Shown here one piece after another: positions 9,274-19,874 of a stretch of DNA of 40,327 nucleotides. Source of the DNA: Thiotrichales bacterium (GTDB lineage Bacteria; Pseudomonadota; Gammaproteobacteria; HK1). The stretch lies in NCBI GenBank assembly GCA_026709935.1, contig JAPOSC010000038.1, positions 1 to 40,327 of the forward strand, in the 5' to 3' direction. A model generated the notes under the pieces. That model worked only from the letters and a program-made list of their open reading frames with translations, did no database searches and was not told the DNA's origin. Every line of letters starts with the position of its first letter. The stretch's first letter is position 1. The position numbers and the translations under genes were made by a program.

Positions 9274-10626
9274 GTGGCAAAGCGACAGTTCCAAGCCCGC
9301 AGCTCTCCGACAGCCGGAGCGTCAGCCGAACTCAAGCAACGCCTGTTGTTTGTTCTCGGTGCGCTGGTGGTCTTCAGGATCGGCACATTTATTCCGGTAC
9401 CCGGGATTGACCCTGTTGCTTTGGAAATGCTGTTTGATCAGCAAAGAGGCACGATTCTCGACATGTTTAATATGTTTTCGGGGGGAGCTTTGGAGCGATT
9501 CTCGATCTTTGCGATTGGGATCATGCCGTACATTTCGGCATCCATCATCATGCAACTCCTTACGCATGTAGATCCGCGTCTGAAGGAACTCCGGAAGGAA
9601 GGTGAATCGGGTCGCCGGAAGATCACGCGATATACGCGATACGGTACGGTGGCTCTCGCGACGTTTCAGTCCCTCGGGGTGGCGATTGCGCTCGAGGCGC
9701 AACAGGCCGGCTCTCTTCAAGTGGTTGTGGATCCAGGTTGGGGCTTCCGGATCACGGCAGTGACCACGCTAGTGGCAGGGACGATATTCCTTATGTGGCT
9801 CGGTGAGCAGGTCAGCGAGCGAGGTATAGGCAACGGCATATCCATTATCATATTCGCGGGAATCGTGGCGGGGCTTCCATCCGCGATAGGTGGTACTCTT
9901 GAGTTAGCCAGAACTGGTGAGTTGCACGTTTTAATGGTGTTCGTACTTCTCGCGCTCGCTCTCGCAGTGACAGGATTTGTGGTGTTCGTCGAACGAGGTC
10001 AGCGGCGGATCACGGTCAACTATGCCCGTCGGCAGGTGGGGCGCAAGGTTTATGCGGGTCAAAGCAGTCACCTGCCATTGAAACTTAACATGGCAGGAGT
10101 GATACCTCCGATCTTCGCGTCGAGCATCATCCTCTTCCCCGGAACCTTGGCAGGATGGTTTGGCAGTGCGGAAGGAATGACGTGGTTGCGGGATTTGTCT
10201 ACAACGATGCAGCCAGGACAGCCGATTTACGTCATGCTCTACGCTGCGGCGATAATCTTTTTCTGTTTCTTCTACACTGCTTTGGTGTTCGATCCCAAGG
10301 AGACAGCGGATAACCTGCGAAAATCGGGAGCATTTATCCCAGGTCGCCGTCCTGGTGAGCAAACGGCGCGCTATATCGACGGGGTGATGACGAGGCTTAC
10401 AGTATTCGGTGCTGGATACATCGCTCTTGTGTGTCTTCTTCCAGAATTCATGATCGTGAGCTGGAACGTTCCGTTTTACTTTGGTGGTACATCGCTCCTC
10501 ATCATTGTCGTCGTGACTATGGATTTCATGGCGCAAGTACAGTCGCATCTGATGTCGCATCAGTATGAAGGACTGCTCAAGAAAGCCAATTTGAAAGGAT
10601 ATGGCCGGGCAGGCGTGCCACGATGA
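9274..10626 (+). CDS. secY: Protein translocase subunit SecY
   Basis: 450 residues (E. coli 443), starting at GTG 9274. Ten hydrophobic segments are visible. SecY signatures are [11 protein letters not shown] near the N-terminus, [21 protein letters not shown] (which includes the plug region), [31 protein letters not shown] and [14 protein letters not shown] before the last helices. The C-terminus [10 protein letters not shown] is typical of gammaproteobacteria. SecY forms the channel for export and membrane insertion with SecE and SecG. Placement in the spc operon is standard. Confidence 0.97.
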   Translation: MAKRQFQARSSPTAGASAELKQRLLFVLGALVVFRIGTFIPVPGIDPVALEMLFDQQRGTILDMFNMFSGGALERFSIFAIGIMPYISASIIMQLLTHVDPRLKELRKEGESGRRKITRYTRYGTVALATFQSLGVAIALEAQQAGSLQVVVDPGWGFRITAVTTLVAGTIFLMWLGEQVSERGIGNGISIIIFAGIVAGLPSAIGGTLELARTGELHVLMVFVLLALALAVTGFVVFVERGQRRITVNYARRQVGRKVYAGQSSHLPLKLNMAGVIPPIFASSIILFPGTLAGWFGSAEGMTWLRDLSTTMQPGQPIYVMLYAAAIIFFCFFYTALVFDPKETADNLRKSGAFIPGRRPGEQTARYIDGVMTRLTVFGAGYIALVCLLPEFMIVSWNVPFYFGGTSLLIIVVVTMDFMAQVQSHLMSHQYEGLLKKANLKGYGRAGVPR

Positions 10627-10647
10627 GAAAACAAAGAGGGGGCCAGG

Positions 10648-10761
10648 ATGAAAGTTCGAGCATCTGTCAGACGGCTGTGTCGGAATTGCAAGATAGTTCG
10701 ACGCGGGGGAGTCGTGCGTGTCATTTGCATGGATGGGCGACACAAGCAGAGACAAGGCTGA
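10648..10761 (+). CDS. rpmJ: 50S ribosomal protein L36, zinc-binding type
   Basis: A 37-residue gene starting [19 protein letters not shown]. Cys11, Cys14, Cys27 and His32 form the C-C-C-H zinc ribbon of the zinc-containing L36 form, so this is not the zinc-free paralogue used in zinc starvation. GGGGGCCAGG precedes the ATG. It sits between secY and rpsM, as in E. coli, with no infA beside it. Confidence 0.95.
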   Translation: MKVRASVRRLCRNCKIVRRGGVVRVICMDGRHKQRQG

Positions 10762-10814
10762 CGGAAGCGTGCGTTGACGCGCGCTGATGATCGTAGCAAT
10801 AGGAACGAAACACC

Positions 10815-11171
10815 ATGGCACGAATTGCTGGCGTCAATATCCCTGACCGGAAGCATGTGTGGGTCGCACTGACACATATATATGGCATAGGGCGATCCCG
10901 CGCGTTTGCGATATGCGAGGCGACTCGAATTAGCCCGGATGTGGCGGTACGTGACCTGACAGATGCCGAACTCGACGCGTTGCGAGCAGCAGTTGCAAAA
11001 GGTATCACTGAAGGTGACCTGCGACGGGAAGTGTCAATGAACATTAAACGATTGATGGATCTCGGATGTTACCGGGGGATGCGACACCGTCGCGGATTGC
11101 CTGTACGAGGACAGCGTACGCACACCAATGCGCGTACCAGAAAGGGACCTCGCAGACCCATAAAGCGATAG
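10815..11171 (+). CDS. rpsM: 30S ribosomal protein S13
   Basis: 118 residues, the family length, starting [26 protein letters not shown]. The C-terminal [21 protein letters not shown] tail that contacts the P-site tRNA is intact. It opens the alpha group (S13-S11-S4-RpoA). The 53-bp gap before it contains TTGACG at 10774-10779, but no convincing -10 follows. Confidence 0.96.
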   Translation: MARIAGVNIPDRKHVWVALTHIYGIGRSRAFAICEATRISPDVAVRDLTDAELDALRAAVAKGITEGDLRREVSMNIKRLMDLGCYRGMRHRRGLPVRGQRTHTNARTRKGPRRPIKR

Positions 11172-11186
11172 AATTCGGATATTACA

Positions 11187-11576
11187 ATGGCCAGAGCGAA
11201 AGTACGTACAAAGAAGCGGATTCGTCGAACGGTTAGTGATGGTATAGCGTATGTGCATGCATCATTCAACAATACTTTAATTACGATTACCGACCGCCAG
11301 GGTAATGCCCTCGCGTGGTCTACGGCGGGTGCTAGTGGATTCAAGGGTTCGCGTAAGAGCACTCCGTTTGCGGCTCAGATTGCCGCTTCGAAGGCATGTG
11401 AGATCGTGGCGGAATATGGTCTCAAGAATCTGGAGGTTATGGTAAAGGGTCCAGGGCCTGGAAGGGAGTCGGCGGTACGGGCACTGAACAATGCGGGTTT
11501 CAAGATTACGAGCATTTCGGATGTCACGCCAATACCGCACAACGGCTGTCGTGCCCCGAAGAAACGACGGGTGTAG
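11187..11576 (+). CDS. rpsK: 30S ribosomal protein S11
   Basis: 129 residues, identical in length to E. coli S11, with [30 protein letters not shown] and the C-terminal [21 protein letters not shown]11 sits in the 30S platform at the mRNA exit and contacts the E site. It follows rpsM by 15 bp. Confidence 0.96.
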   Translation: MARAKVRTKKRIRRTVSDGIAYVHASFNNTLITITDRQGNALAWSTAGASGFKGSRKSTPFAAQIAASKACEIVAEYGLKNLEVMVKGPGPGRESAVRALNNAGFKITSISDVTPIPHNGCRAPKKRRV

Positions 11577-11594
11577 GAAGATCGGGAGATAATA

Positions 11595-12218
11595 ATGGCG
11601 AGATATACAGGTCCACGGTGTCGACTCAGTCGGCGTGAGGGAATGGACCTCATGCTGACGAGTCGGACCCGCTCGCTCGATTCGAAATGTAAGTTGGATG
11701 CGCCGCCGGGACAACACGGAGTGCGTCGCCAGCGGCGAATGTCCGATTATGCCCTCCAACTGAGGGAAAAGCAGAAATTGCGTCGAATGTACGGTGTGCT
11801 GGAGCGACAGTTTCGGGGTTACTACAAGGAAGCAGCGAGGCTAAAGGGAGCAACAGGCGAAAATCTGTTGCAGCTCCTTGAGTGTAGACTTGACAACATT
11901 GTGTATCGGATGGGTTTCGGCTCGACCCGGGCAGAATCACGGCAGCTTGTGAGCCACAAGTCGGTAATGGTCAACGGGCGATGTGTGAATATTCCGTCAT
12001 ATCAGGTTTCTCTGTCGGATGTAGTGACCATTCGGGAGAAATCACGCAAGCAGCAGCGGATACAGGATTCTCTCGGTCTCACGGAACAGTACGGATTTCC
12101 AGGGTGGATTGAGGTAGATGTGGCAAAAATGGAGGGAGTACTGAAGTCCCTGCCCGAACGCGAGGATCTGCCTCCCGATATCAACGAACAGCTCGTTGTT
12201 GAACTCTACTCGAAGTAG
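11595..12218 (+). CDS. rpsD: 30S ribosomal protein S4
   Basis: 207 residues starting [19 protein letters not shown]. The S4 RNA-binding domain lies in the C-terminal half ([20 protein letters not shown], about 94-113). S4 starts 16S assembly, contributes to decoding accuracy with S5, and in E. coli represses the alpha operon by binding a pseudoknot before rpsM; that structure cannot be confirmed here by eye. GGGAGA precedes the start. Confidence 0.96.
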   Translation: MARYTGPRCRLSRREGMDLMLTSRTRSLDSKCKLDAPPGQHGVRRQRRMSDYALQLREKQKLRRMYGVLERQFRGYYKEAARLKGATGENLLQLLECRLDNIVYRMGFGSTRAESRQLVSHKSVMVNGRCVNIPSYQVSLSDVVTIREKSRKQQRIQDSLGLTEQYGFPGWIEVDVAKMEGVLKSLPEREDLPPDINEQLVVELYSK

Positions 12219-12239
12219 TCCGCTAGCAGGAGAGATTTG

Positions 12240-13235
12240 ATGGAGGCGATTGCCACCCAGCTTTTGAGGCCCAATATCGTCGAGGTTCGGGAGATCGGGA
12301 AGAATACAGCGAAGATAACCATCGAACCTCTGGACAGGGGGTTTGGCCATACACTCGGCAATGCGCTGCGTCGAGTCCTTTTGTCGTCTATGCCCGGCTG
12401 CGCGGTTACCGAAGTCGAGATCGAAGGTGTATTGCACGAGTACACGACGATCGAAGGCGTTCAGGAAGATGTAACGGAAATCCTCCTGAACCTCAAAGGT
12501 CTGGATGTCTGCATGCACTCTCGGCAGGAATCGATCCTCACCCTGAACAAGAGGGGGCCGTGTGCGGTCCACGCAAGTGACATCGTTCTTGATCATGATG
12601 TGGAGGTGGTGAATCCGGATCACTTCATCGCACGCCTTACGAAGGAAGGCGAACTGAACATGGCAATGAAGGTGGAGCTTGGGCGAGGTTATCAGCCTGC
12701 GGCAATGCGTATATCAGATGAAGGCGATAGACCTATCAGTAAGCTTTTCATTGATGCATCATTCAGCCCGATCCGTCGTGTATCTTATGTTGTCGACACG
12801 GCGAGAGTGGAGCAGCGTACCGATCTGGATAAATTGATTGTTGAAATAGAAACAAACGGGACCATTGGTGCGGAGGAGGCGGTTCGGCACGCTGCGGGAC
12901 TCCTGCGGGAGCAGTTGTCAGTTTTCGTTGATCTGAATACCAGACAAGACAACATCCCGGATCATGCAGAATCTGAAATCGAGCCGATTCTGTTACGACC
13001 TGTGGATGATCTTGAGCTTACGGTGCGTTCAGCTAACTGTCTCAAGGCGGAGAGCATCTACTACGTGGGTGATCTGCTGCAGCGTACAGAGGTCGAGTTG
13101 CTCAAGACTCCGAACCTGGGAAAGAAATCCCTCACGGAAATCAAGGATGTTCTTGCCGAGAAGGGACTTTCCCTCGGAATGCAAATCGAAAACTGGCCAC
13201 CTCCCGGTCTTTACGGATCTGGTCGGAATCGATAG
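12240..13235 (+). CDS. rpoA: DNA-directed RNA polymerase subunit alpha
   Basis: 331 residues from the ATG at 12240, with AGGAGA six bases upstream; a TTG one codon earlier is the alternative. The N-terminal domain has the dimerisation signature [20 protein letters not shown] and [19 protein letters not shown]. The C-terminal domain has [16 protein letters not shown] and [19 protein letters not shown], which bind UP elements and activators. The linker (about residues 232-250) is of normal length. The gene follows rpsD in the usual alpha order; 158 bp then separate it from rplQ. Confidence 0.97.
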   Translation: MEAIATQLLRPNIVEVREIGKNTAKITIEPLDRGFGHTLGNALRRVLLSSMPGCAVTEVEIEGVLHEYTTIEGVQEDVTEILLNLKGLDVCMHSRQESILTLNKRGPCAVHASDIVLDHDVEVVNPDHFIARLTKEGELNMAMKVELGRGYQPAAMRISDEGDRPISKLFIDASFSPIRRVSYVVDTARVEQRTDLDKLIVEIETNGTIGAEEAVRHAAGLLREQLSVFVDLNTRQDNIPDHAESEIEPILLRPVDDLELTVRSANCLKAESIYYVGDLLQRTEVELLKTPNLGKKSLTEIKDVLAEKGLSLGMQIENWPPPGLYGSGRNR

Positions 13236-13301
13236 CAGATGTGGAGATATTCAGGTTTGCGTTTTATTCGCAGGCCTGTAGTTCGATCGGGCCTGTGTCC
13301 G

Positions 13302-13332
13302 CAGCCGTGACTTGGTGAGAAATCCGGGTTAG
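13302..13332 (+). repeat. 31-nt intergenic element, copy 1 (rplQ leader)
   Basis: Begins CAGCCGTGACTTGGTGAGAA and ends TAG. It matches the minus strand at 37057-37087 at 29 of 31 positions, the first 22 without a mismatch. It reads in the direction of rplQ and ends 61 nt before that start codon, within the 158-bp rpoA-rplQ gap. It could be a promoter, an operator or a leader RNA element. The rest of the gap shows no reading frame. Confidence 0.7.
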
Positions 13333-13393
13333 ATGTACGGCACGCGCGGAATTCGCATAGGTAAATCTGGCGGCAGTAGGTAGAGCGAAGGCA

Positions 13394-13783
13394 ATGCGAC
13401 ACAGAAAATCCGGCCGGCATCTCAATCGAAATCGTGCCCATTACCACGCGATGTTCCGGAACATGTCGGCATCTCTTGTGCAGCACGAATTGATCAGGAC
13501 AACTCTGCCGAAGGCGAAGGAGTTGAAGCGCATTGTGGAACCACTGATTACTCGGGCGAGAGTCGACACGGTTGCCAATCGCAGGTTGGCTTTCGCTAGG
13601 CTGCGGGATCAGGGGTGTGTTGCGAAGCTGTTCGCAGAACTCGGTCCTCGATATCGCACGAGACCGGGGGGATACGTTCGCATCATCAAGTGTGGTCATC
13701 GGGCCGGGGACAAGGCACCTATGGCCTACGTTGAACTCGTCGATCGACCGGTCGACGAGGACGAGGCATCCGCCGAGGGTTGA
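13394..13783 (+). CDS. rplQ: 50S ribosomal protein L17
   Basis: 129 residues (E. coli 127), starting [24 protein letters not shown], the invariant L17 N-terminus, with GAKL-type substitutions absent and VELVDRP near the end. L17 lies beside the tunnel exit. It is the last gene of the ribosomal cluster, but the 158-bp gap before it, holding the 31-nt element, suggests it has its own expression signal in addition to read-through from rpoA. Forty-nine bp separate it from the converging gatB. Confidence 0.95.
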   Translation: MRHRKSGRHLNRNRAHYHAMFRNMSASLVQHELIRTTLPKAKELKRIVEPLITRARVDTVANRRLAFARLRDQGCVAKLFAELGPRYRTRPGGYVRIIKCGHRAGDKAPMAYVELVDRPVDEDEASAEG

Positions 13784-13832
13784 CCTTGGTGTCAGTGCGA
13801 TATAGCGCGGGAGGTACTCCTTCTGATATGGG

Positions 13833-15260
13833 TTAGAGCTTGCGGTGGAGGGCGTGGTTGACCATTTCGGGGTTTGCCTGGCCTCTGGTTATCTTCATCA
13901 CCTGCCCTACGAAGAATCCCAGAAGTTTCGTCTTTCCTGCACGATATTGGTCCACTTGTGCGGGATGGGAAGCAAGAACTTGATCGACGAGATTGTCGAT
14001 GGTCTCCGGGTCGGAGACCTGACTCAAATCCTGTTTTTCAATAATGGAAATCGGATCTCCTTCGCGACGCCATACCGCCGCAAAGACCTTCTTTGCCATG
14101 GTTCCGGAAATCGTTCCATCGATTATGCAATTGATGAGAGCAGCGAGTTCTGTGGGTTCGATCGGACACCGGTAAATCTCCAAACCGTCGCGGTTCAGGG
14201 CGGCTGCAAGATCAGTGGTGATCCAGTTAGCGGCAAGCTTTGGCTGCCCAGAAGCTCGGACAACTGCTTCGTAATAGTCGGCGGTGTCCGGACTGAGTGT
14301 GAGTCTGCGGGCGTCTCTCCGGCCGAGTCCGTATTGCGACATGAACCGTTGCGTCTTTGCGGCGGGTAGTTCCGGAATGCCATCCCGAACGCGGTCAATG
14401 TAGTCGGACTGCAGTTCGACGGGTAGGAGGTCCGGGTCCGGGAAATACCGATAGTCGTTCGCTTCTTCCTTGCCCCGCATCGCTCGGGTTTCGCCTGTCA
14501 CTGAATCGTACTGTCTTGTTTCCTGGATAATGGAGCCGCCGCTCTCCAGGATCTCGATCTGGCGTGCGACTTCGTATTCGATGGCACGTTCGACGAACCG
14601 GAACGAGTTGAGATTTTTGATTTCGGCACGTATTCCGAGTGCAGAATCTCCGGATCGCCGTACCGAAACGTTGGCATCGCACCGAAAGGAACCTTCCTCC
14701 ATGTTGCCGTCGCAGATTCCTAGATAGCGGACCAGCGAATGAATGGTGCGCATGTAGGCGACGGCTTCGGCGGCGGAGCGCATATCGGGTTCCGAGACGA
14801 TTTCGAGTAGAGGTACCCCGGCGCGGTTGAGGTCCACTCCGGTTTCGCTCGGGAAGAGGTCATGCACGGATTTTCCAGCGTCCTCCTCCAGATGGGCGCG
14901 AGTGATTCCAATGCACTTGGTCGAGCCGTCGTCGAATTCGACTTCCAACTCCCCGTGTTCCACGATCGGGGATTCATACTGGCTGATCTGATAACCCTTG
15001 GGAAGATCGGGATAAAAATAATTCTTGCGCGCAAAAATTGAGCATGGTGCGATCGTGGCGTTTGTGGCAAGACCGAACATCACCGCCATGCGCAGGACCA
15101 CCTCGTTGAGTACTGGCAGCACGCCGGGAAGTCCCAGATCAATGGCACAGGCCTGTCGGTTGGGTTCGGCCCCTACAGCAGTCGATGCCCCGGAGAAGAT
15201 CTTGCTCCGAGTTGCGAGTTGTGCGTGAATCTCGAGTCCTACTACCGCCTCCCAAGCCAT
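13833..15260 (-). CDS. gatB: Asp-tRNA(Asn)/Glu-tRNA(Gln) amidotransferase subunit B
   Basis: 475 residues from the ATG at 15260; a TTG three codons earlier is possible, but GAGGG nine bases before the ATG fits better. N-terminal [13 protein letters not shown], the [19 protein letters not shown] motif and the [10 protein letters not shown] segment are GatB signatures. The C-terminal helical/YqeY tail domain is present (about 330-475). GatB activates misacylated tRNA as the kinase part of GatCAB, producing Gln-tRNA(Gln) and/or Asn-tRNA(Asn). It is last in gatC-gatA-gatB. Confidence 0.96.
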   Translation of the reverse strand: MAWEAVVGLEIHAQLATRSKIFSGASTAVGAEPNRQACAIDLGLPGVLPVLNEVVLRMAVMFGLATNATIAPCSIFARKNYFYPDLPKGYQISQYESPIVEHGELEVEFDDGSTKCIGITRAHLEEDAGKSVHDLFPSETGVDLNRAGVPLLEIVSEPDMRSAAEAVAYMRTIHSLVRYLGICDGNMEEGSFRCDANVSVRRSGDSALGIRAEIKNLNSFRFVERAIEYEVARQIEILESGGSIIQETRQYDSVTGETRAMRGKEEANDYRYFPDPDLLPVELQSDYIDRVRDGIPELPAAKTQRFMSQYGLGRRDARRLTLSPDTADYYEAVVRASGQPKLAANWITTDLAAALNRDGLEIYRCPIEPTELAALINCIIDGTISGTMAKKVFAAVWRREGDPISIIEKQDLSQVSDPETIDNLVDQVLASHPAQVDQYRAGKTKLLGFFVGQVMKITRGQANPEMVNHALHRKL

Positions 15261-15278
15261 AGTCCACAACCCTCGTTG

Positions 15279-16733
15279 TCAAGGGAACCGCAGCGGTCGT
15301 TTCAGGTGCCAGTCGGTGGCCCGCTGGTATTGATGCGCGACGTGCAGCAGCAAGCCTTCCCGAAAGTGATCTCCAATGAGGTGGAGACCGGCAGGAAGAT
15401 CGTGTGCGAAACCTGCCGGCGCTGACAGCGCGGGAAGACCCGCAAGGTTGATTCCGGCGGTGTACATGTCGCACAGATACATGGCGACTGGGTCGTCCAT
15501 CTTCTCGCCGATCGGGAATGCGGTAAACGGGGAGGTCGGTCCGGCAATCAGATCGACCTGTTCGAAGGCCTGCGCGAAATCGGCGCAGATCAGACGCCGT
15601 ACCTGCTGCGCTTTCAGATAGTACGCGTCGTAGTAACCAGCGGATAGGACATAGGTGCCAATCATGATGCGGCGCTTGACTTCTTCGCCGAATCCTTCGC
15701 TCCGGCTGCGTTTGAACAAATCCTCGATATCGACCGGGTGAGCGGCACGATGACCGAAACGCACGCCGTCGTATCGCGAAAGGTTCGACGAAGCCTCGGC
15801 CGGGGCGACGACGTAATACACCGGAATGGCGAGTGCACTGTTCGGCAGCGAAATCTCGACGAGTGACACCCCGAGTCTTTCGAGAGTGGAGATCGCATCC
15901 TGTACGATCGCACCAACTTCCGAGTCAAGTCCGTGGCCGAACTGCTCCTTGACCACCCCTATGCGCAGCCCCGACAGGTCCGACTCTAGCGTTTTCGTGT
16001 AGTCCTCCACCGGCCTGTTGACCGATGTGGAATCGTTGGGATCGTGTCCCGCGATCGCGCCGAGGGAGAGCGCGATGTCTTCTGCACTCCGTGCGAGGAT
16101 GCCGGCCTGATCGAGACTGGATGCGAATGCCACCATGCCGTATCTCGATACGCGACCGTAGGTCGGCTTGAGTCCGGTCAGACCAGTGAGGGCGGCTGGT
16201 TGCCGAATCGAGCCGCCGGTTTCGGTGCCGGTGGCGATGGGTGCGAGACCGGCCGCGACGGCAGCGGCGGAGCCTCCGGACGAGCCGCCCGGCACGCGAC
16301 TGATGTCCCAGGGGTTGCGTACCGGCCCGTACCAGCTCGTCTGGTTGGACGAACCCATCGCAAATTCGTCCATGTTCGTCTTCCCGAGCATTACAGCTCC
16401 GCCGGAACGAAGTCGCTTTACCACCGTCGCATCGTATGGCGCGATGAAGGTATCCAGCATCCGGGATCCGCACGATGTCCGCACGCCGCGCGTGCAGAAG
16501 ATGTCCTTGTGCGCGATCGGAATTCCGAGCAGCGGGTTGTCCGAGCCGTCGCGTCGGCGCTCGTCGGCTCGGGCGGCGTCGGCCAGCGCGATATCATCGG
16601 TAACGGTGATGAACGAATTCAGAGTCCGGTCGTGGGTCTTGATTCGGTCGAGGAAGTGTGCCGTGAGCTCCACGCTCGAGACTTCGCCTCGACGCAGCGC
16701 GTCGCCGAGGGCGGAAACGGACAGCGTGTGCAT
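15279..16733 (-). CDS. gatA: Asp-tRNA(Asn)/Glu-tRNA(Gln) amidotransferase subunit A
   Basis: 484 residues. The amidase signature is complete: Lys76 in GIPIAHKD, Ser151 in [19 protein letters not shown] and Ser175 in [11 protein letters not shown] form the expected Lys-Ser-Ser catalytic triad. It liberates ammonia from glutamine and channels it to GatB. It follows gatC by 78 bp and precedes gatB by 18 bp. GatCAB implies that glutaminyl- or asparaginyl-tRNA is made indirectly in this organism; which one cannot be told from the window. Confidence 0.96.
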   Translation of the reverse strand: MHTLSVSALGDALRRGEVSSVELTAHFLDRIKTHDRTLNSFITVTDDIALADAARADERRRDGSDNPLLGIPIAHKDIFCTRGVRTSCGSRMLDTFIAPYDATVVKRLRSGGAVMLGKTNMDEFAMGSSNQTSWYGPVRNPWDISRVPGGSSGGSAAAVAAGLAPIATGTETGGSIRQPAALTGLTGLKPTYGRVSRYGMVAFASSLDQAGILARSAEDIALSLGAIAGHDPNDSTSVNRPVEDYTKTLESDLSGLRIGVVKEQFGHGLDSEVGAIVQDAISTLERLGVSLVEISLPNSALAIPVYYVVAPAEASSNLSRYDGVRFGHRAAHPVDIEDLFKRSRSEGFGEEVKRRIMIGTYVLSAGYYDAYYLKAQQVRRLICADFAQAFEQVDLIAGPTSPFTAFPIGEKMDDPVAMYLCDMYTAGINLAGLPALSAPAGFAHDLPAGLHLIGDHFREGLLLHVAHQYQRATDWHLKRPLRFP

Positions 16734-16811
16734 GGATGAAGTTCGTTGTTCAGAGAAGCGAGGTGCGTTCTCAGCACGATCGGCGTATGTCGATCACGCG
16801 GGAGCTAGCAC

Positions 16812-17099
16812 CTAATCGATGACTTTGGGGACGATATAGAGTCCGTCCCGAACCGCTGGAGCGTTGGCCTGGAACTCCTCCCGCCTGTCGCTTTCGGTGA
16901 CGGTGTCGGCTCGCAGTGGTTGCGTCAAGTCCAGCGGATGGGCCATCGGAGCCACGCCCGCAGTGTCGACTTCGTTCATCTGTTCGACGAACGTCAGAAT
17001 CGCGGATAGCTCGCGGGAGTATCGTTCGCCGTCATCGTCTGAGAGATGCAGCCGCGCAAGCTGGGCAATGCCCGAAATGCTTTCGGGTTCGATAGACAT
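16812..17099 (-). CDS. gatC: Asp-tRNA(Asn)/Glu-tRNA(Gln) amidotransferase subunit C
   Basis: 95 residues from the ATG at 17099, the normal GatC size. VEQMNEVDTAGVAPMAHPLDLTQPLRADTV is split over the family's conserved middle (Glu-Val-Asp-Thr-x-Gly-Val-x-Pro and LREDxV-like segment), and IAQLARLHLSDDD marks the N-terminal helix. Upstream TTG codons would add seven residues. The only GAGG is 13 bases before the ATG, so the exact start is less sure. GatC stabilises the GatA-GatB complex. First gene of the gatCAB operon. Confidence 0.9.
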   Translation of the reverse strand: MSIEPESISGIAQLARLHLSDDDGERYSRELSAILTFVEQMNEVDTAGVAPMAHPLDLTQPLRADTVTESDRREEFQANAPAVRDGLYIVPKVID

Positions 17100-18382
<1,283 letters not shown>

Positions 18383-18448
18383 GGCGGTGAGTACCGGCAA
18401 GCGGTCCATTCGTCTGAGCGGAGCGGGGAAATCGAGTCGATAGCGCCA

Positions 18449-19309
18449 TTGTTCGTACGTCGGCCATCGGCGCTGGTTCGCGCGGTGGCGGCTGTTCTCG
18501 CGTCCATCGTCCTGATGAGCGTCGATCATCGCGCAAACCACCTGGAGTCGGCGCGCGGGCTACTCTCGACGGCCCTGTACCCGTTGCAGCTCGCGGTTCA
18601 TCTCCCGATCCGAACTGGAGAGTGGTTCTCCGAACAGCTCTCCTCGCGCCGTACGATTCTCGCTGAAAACGCTCTTCTTCGTGAGGAGCGACTTCGCATG
18701 AGCGCTCGGATCGAGAAGCTGGAGGCGCTCGAAGCCGAGAATCGAAGGCTCCGAAATCTGCTTGGAAGCTCCGAGAAGATGATCGAGCGTGTGCTCGTGG
18801 CGGAGTTGATATCGGTCGACATGGATCCCTTCAGCCGGAGGATCGTTCTCGACAAAGGCGCTCGGGATGGTGTCTCGGCGGGGCAGGCCCTGATCGGTTC
18901 GAATGGCGTCATGGGGCAGATCGTTCAAGTTGGGCCTTTCACTTCCAATGCGTTGCTGATCACCGATCCGAGCCACGCACTTCCGGTTCAGATCCATCGC
19001 AACGGTCTCAGGGCGGTGGCGCTGGGAACCGGCCCACTGAATCTGTTGAAGCTCTCCCACGTTCCCAATCACGCCGACGTGCAGGTCAACGATCAAGTCG
19101 TCACGTCCGGACTCGGCAGCCGATTCCTTTCCGGCTATCCGGTGGGCAAGGTGGTCAGGATCCGCCGAAATCCGGGCCAGCCGTTCGCCGATGTGTATGT
19201 CGAGCCGAGCGCGCAGCTCGAACGGACGCGTGAAGTGCTTCTTGTGCGCTCGGATCCGATCATCGACCAGGCTCAGGATGAAACGCACGCGATCTGGAGT
19301 GGGTGGTAA
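18449..19309 (+). CDS. mreC: Rod shape-determining protein MreC
   Basis: 286 residues from a TTG start, the only plausible initiation codon after the mreB stop in this frame; the ribosome binding site is weak, so the start is uncertain. A single membrane segment lies at about residues 8-24, then a coiled coil (about 65-105, rich in Glu, Arg and Leu) and the two beta-barrels of the periplasmic MreC domain (IVLDKGARDGVSAGQALIG, VVTSGLGSRFLSGYPVG). MreC is the periplasmic scaffold that activates PBP2. Sixty-six bp follow mreB. Confidence 0.93.
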   Translation: MFVRRPSALVRAVAAVLASIVLMSVDHRANHLESARGLLSTALYPLQLAVHLPIRTGEWFSEQLSSRRTILAENALLREERLRMSARIEKLEALEAENRRLRNLLGSSEKMIERVLVAELISVDMDPFSRRIVLDKGARDGVSAGQALIGSNGVMGQIVQVGPFTSNALLITDPSHALPVQIHRNGLRAVALGTGPLNLLKLSHVPNHADVQVNDQVVTSGLGSRFLSGYPVGKVVRIRRNPGQPFADVYVEPSAQLERTREVLLVRSDPIIDQAQDETHAIWSGW

Positions 19310-19311
19310 TC

Positions 19312-19794
19312 ATGGTGGTGCGGCAAAGTGGCCTGGTGATCGCCATGACGTTCGTGATCGCGTTGTTGCTCACGGCGTTGCCAATGCCGGAGTCTGCGGC
19401 AATCTGGCGTCCAGCGTGGGTCGCGCTGGTGCTCATCTACTGGTGCATGGCAGCCCCCGAACGGGTCGGTGTCGCGGTGGGCTGGGTGTCTGGATTGTTG
19501 CTCGATGTCATGACCGGCACTCTGCTCGGTCAGCACGCTCTGGGGCTGAGTGTCGTCGCCTGGGTTGCGCATCACACACACCGGCGGGTGCGGGTGCTGC
19601 CGCTCTGGAGGCAGGCGATCACTGTGTTCGTCCTGCTCTTCCTCTACCAGGCGCTGGTTCTGTGGAGCAACGGTATCCGCGGCATACCGGTTGTGGCGGC
19701 CGCGTACTGGACCTCACCGCTCGTCGGTACGTTCTTGTGGCCATGGCTGTTCATTGTTCTGCGAGTCGTCAGACGCCGGTACGCCGCAGCGTGA
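19312..19794 (+). CDS. mreD: Rod shape-determining membrane protein MreD
   Basis: 160 residues from the ATG at 19312, two bases after the mreC stop, with GGAG about 12 bases before it. A GTG three codons earlier overlaps the mreC end and is possible. The product is hydrophobic, with five or six membrane segments, and has the family motif GWVSGLLLDVMTGTLLGQHAL around residues 55-75. MreD partners MreC in the inner membrane. Confidence 0.92.
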   Translation: MVVRQSGLVIAMTFVIALLLTALPMPESAAIWRPAWVALVLIYWCMAAPERVGVAVGWVSGLLLDVMTGTLLGQHALGLSVVAWVAHHTHRRVRVLPLWRQAITVFVLLFLYQALVLWSNGIRGIPVVAAAYWTSPLVGTFLWPWLFIVLRVVRRRYAAA

Positions 19795-19874
19795 CGGGCA
19801 TCGACCTGCGCGACGGCGCGAATCGTGGCGACGGTCGATATCGGACGCCCTTTTGGCAATGGTGGTGACCAGCG

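Noticed and set aside
10762..10814. TTGACG as -35 of a promoter before rpsM
   Set aside because: Only a very poor -10 (CAATAG) stands at 17 bp; not enough to call a promoter.
13784..13832. Terminator between the converging rplQ and gatB
   Set aside because: No hairpin with a T-run was found on either strand.
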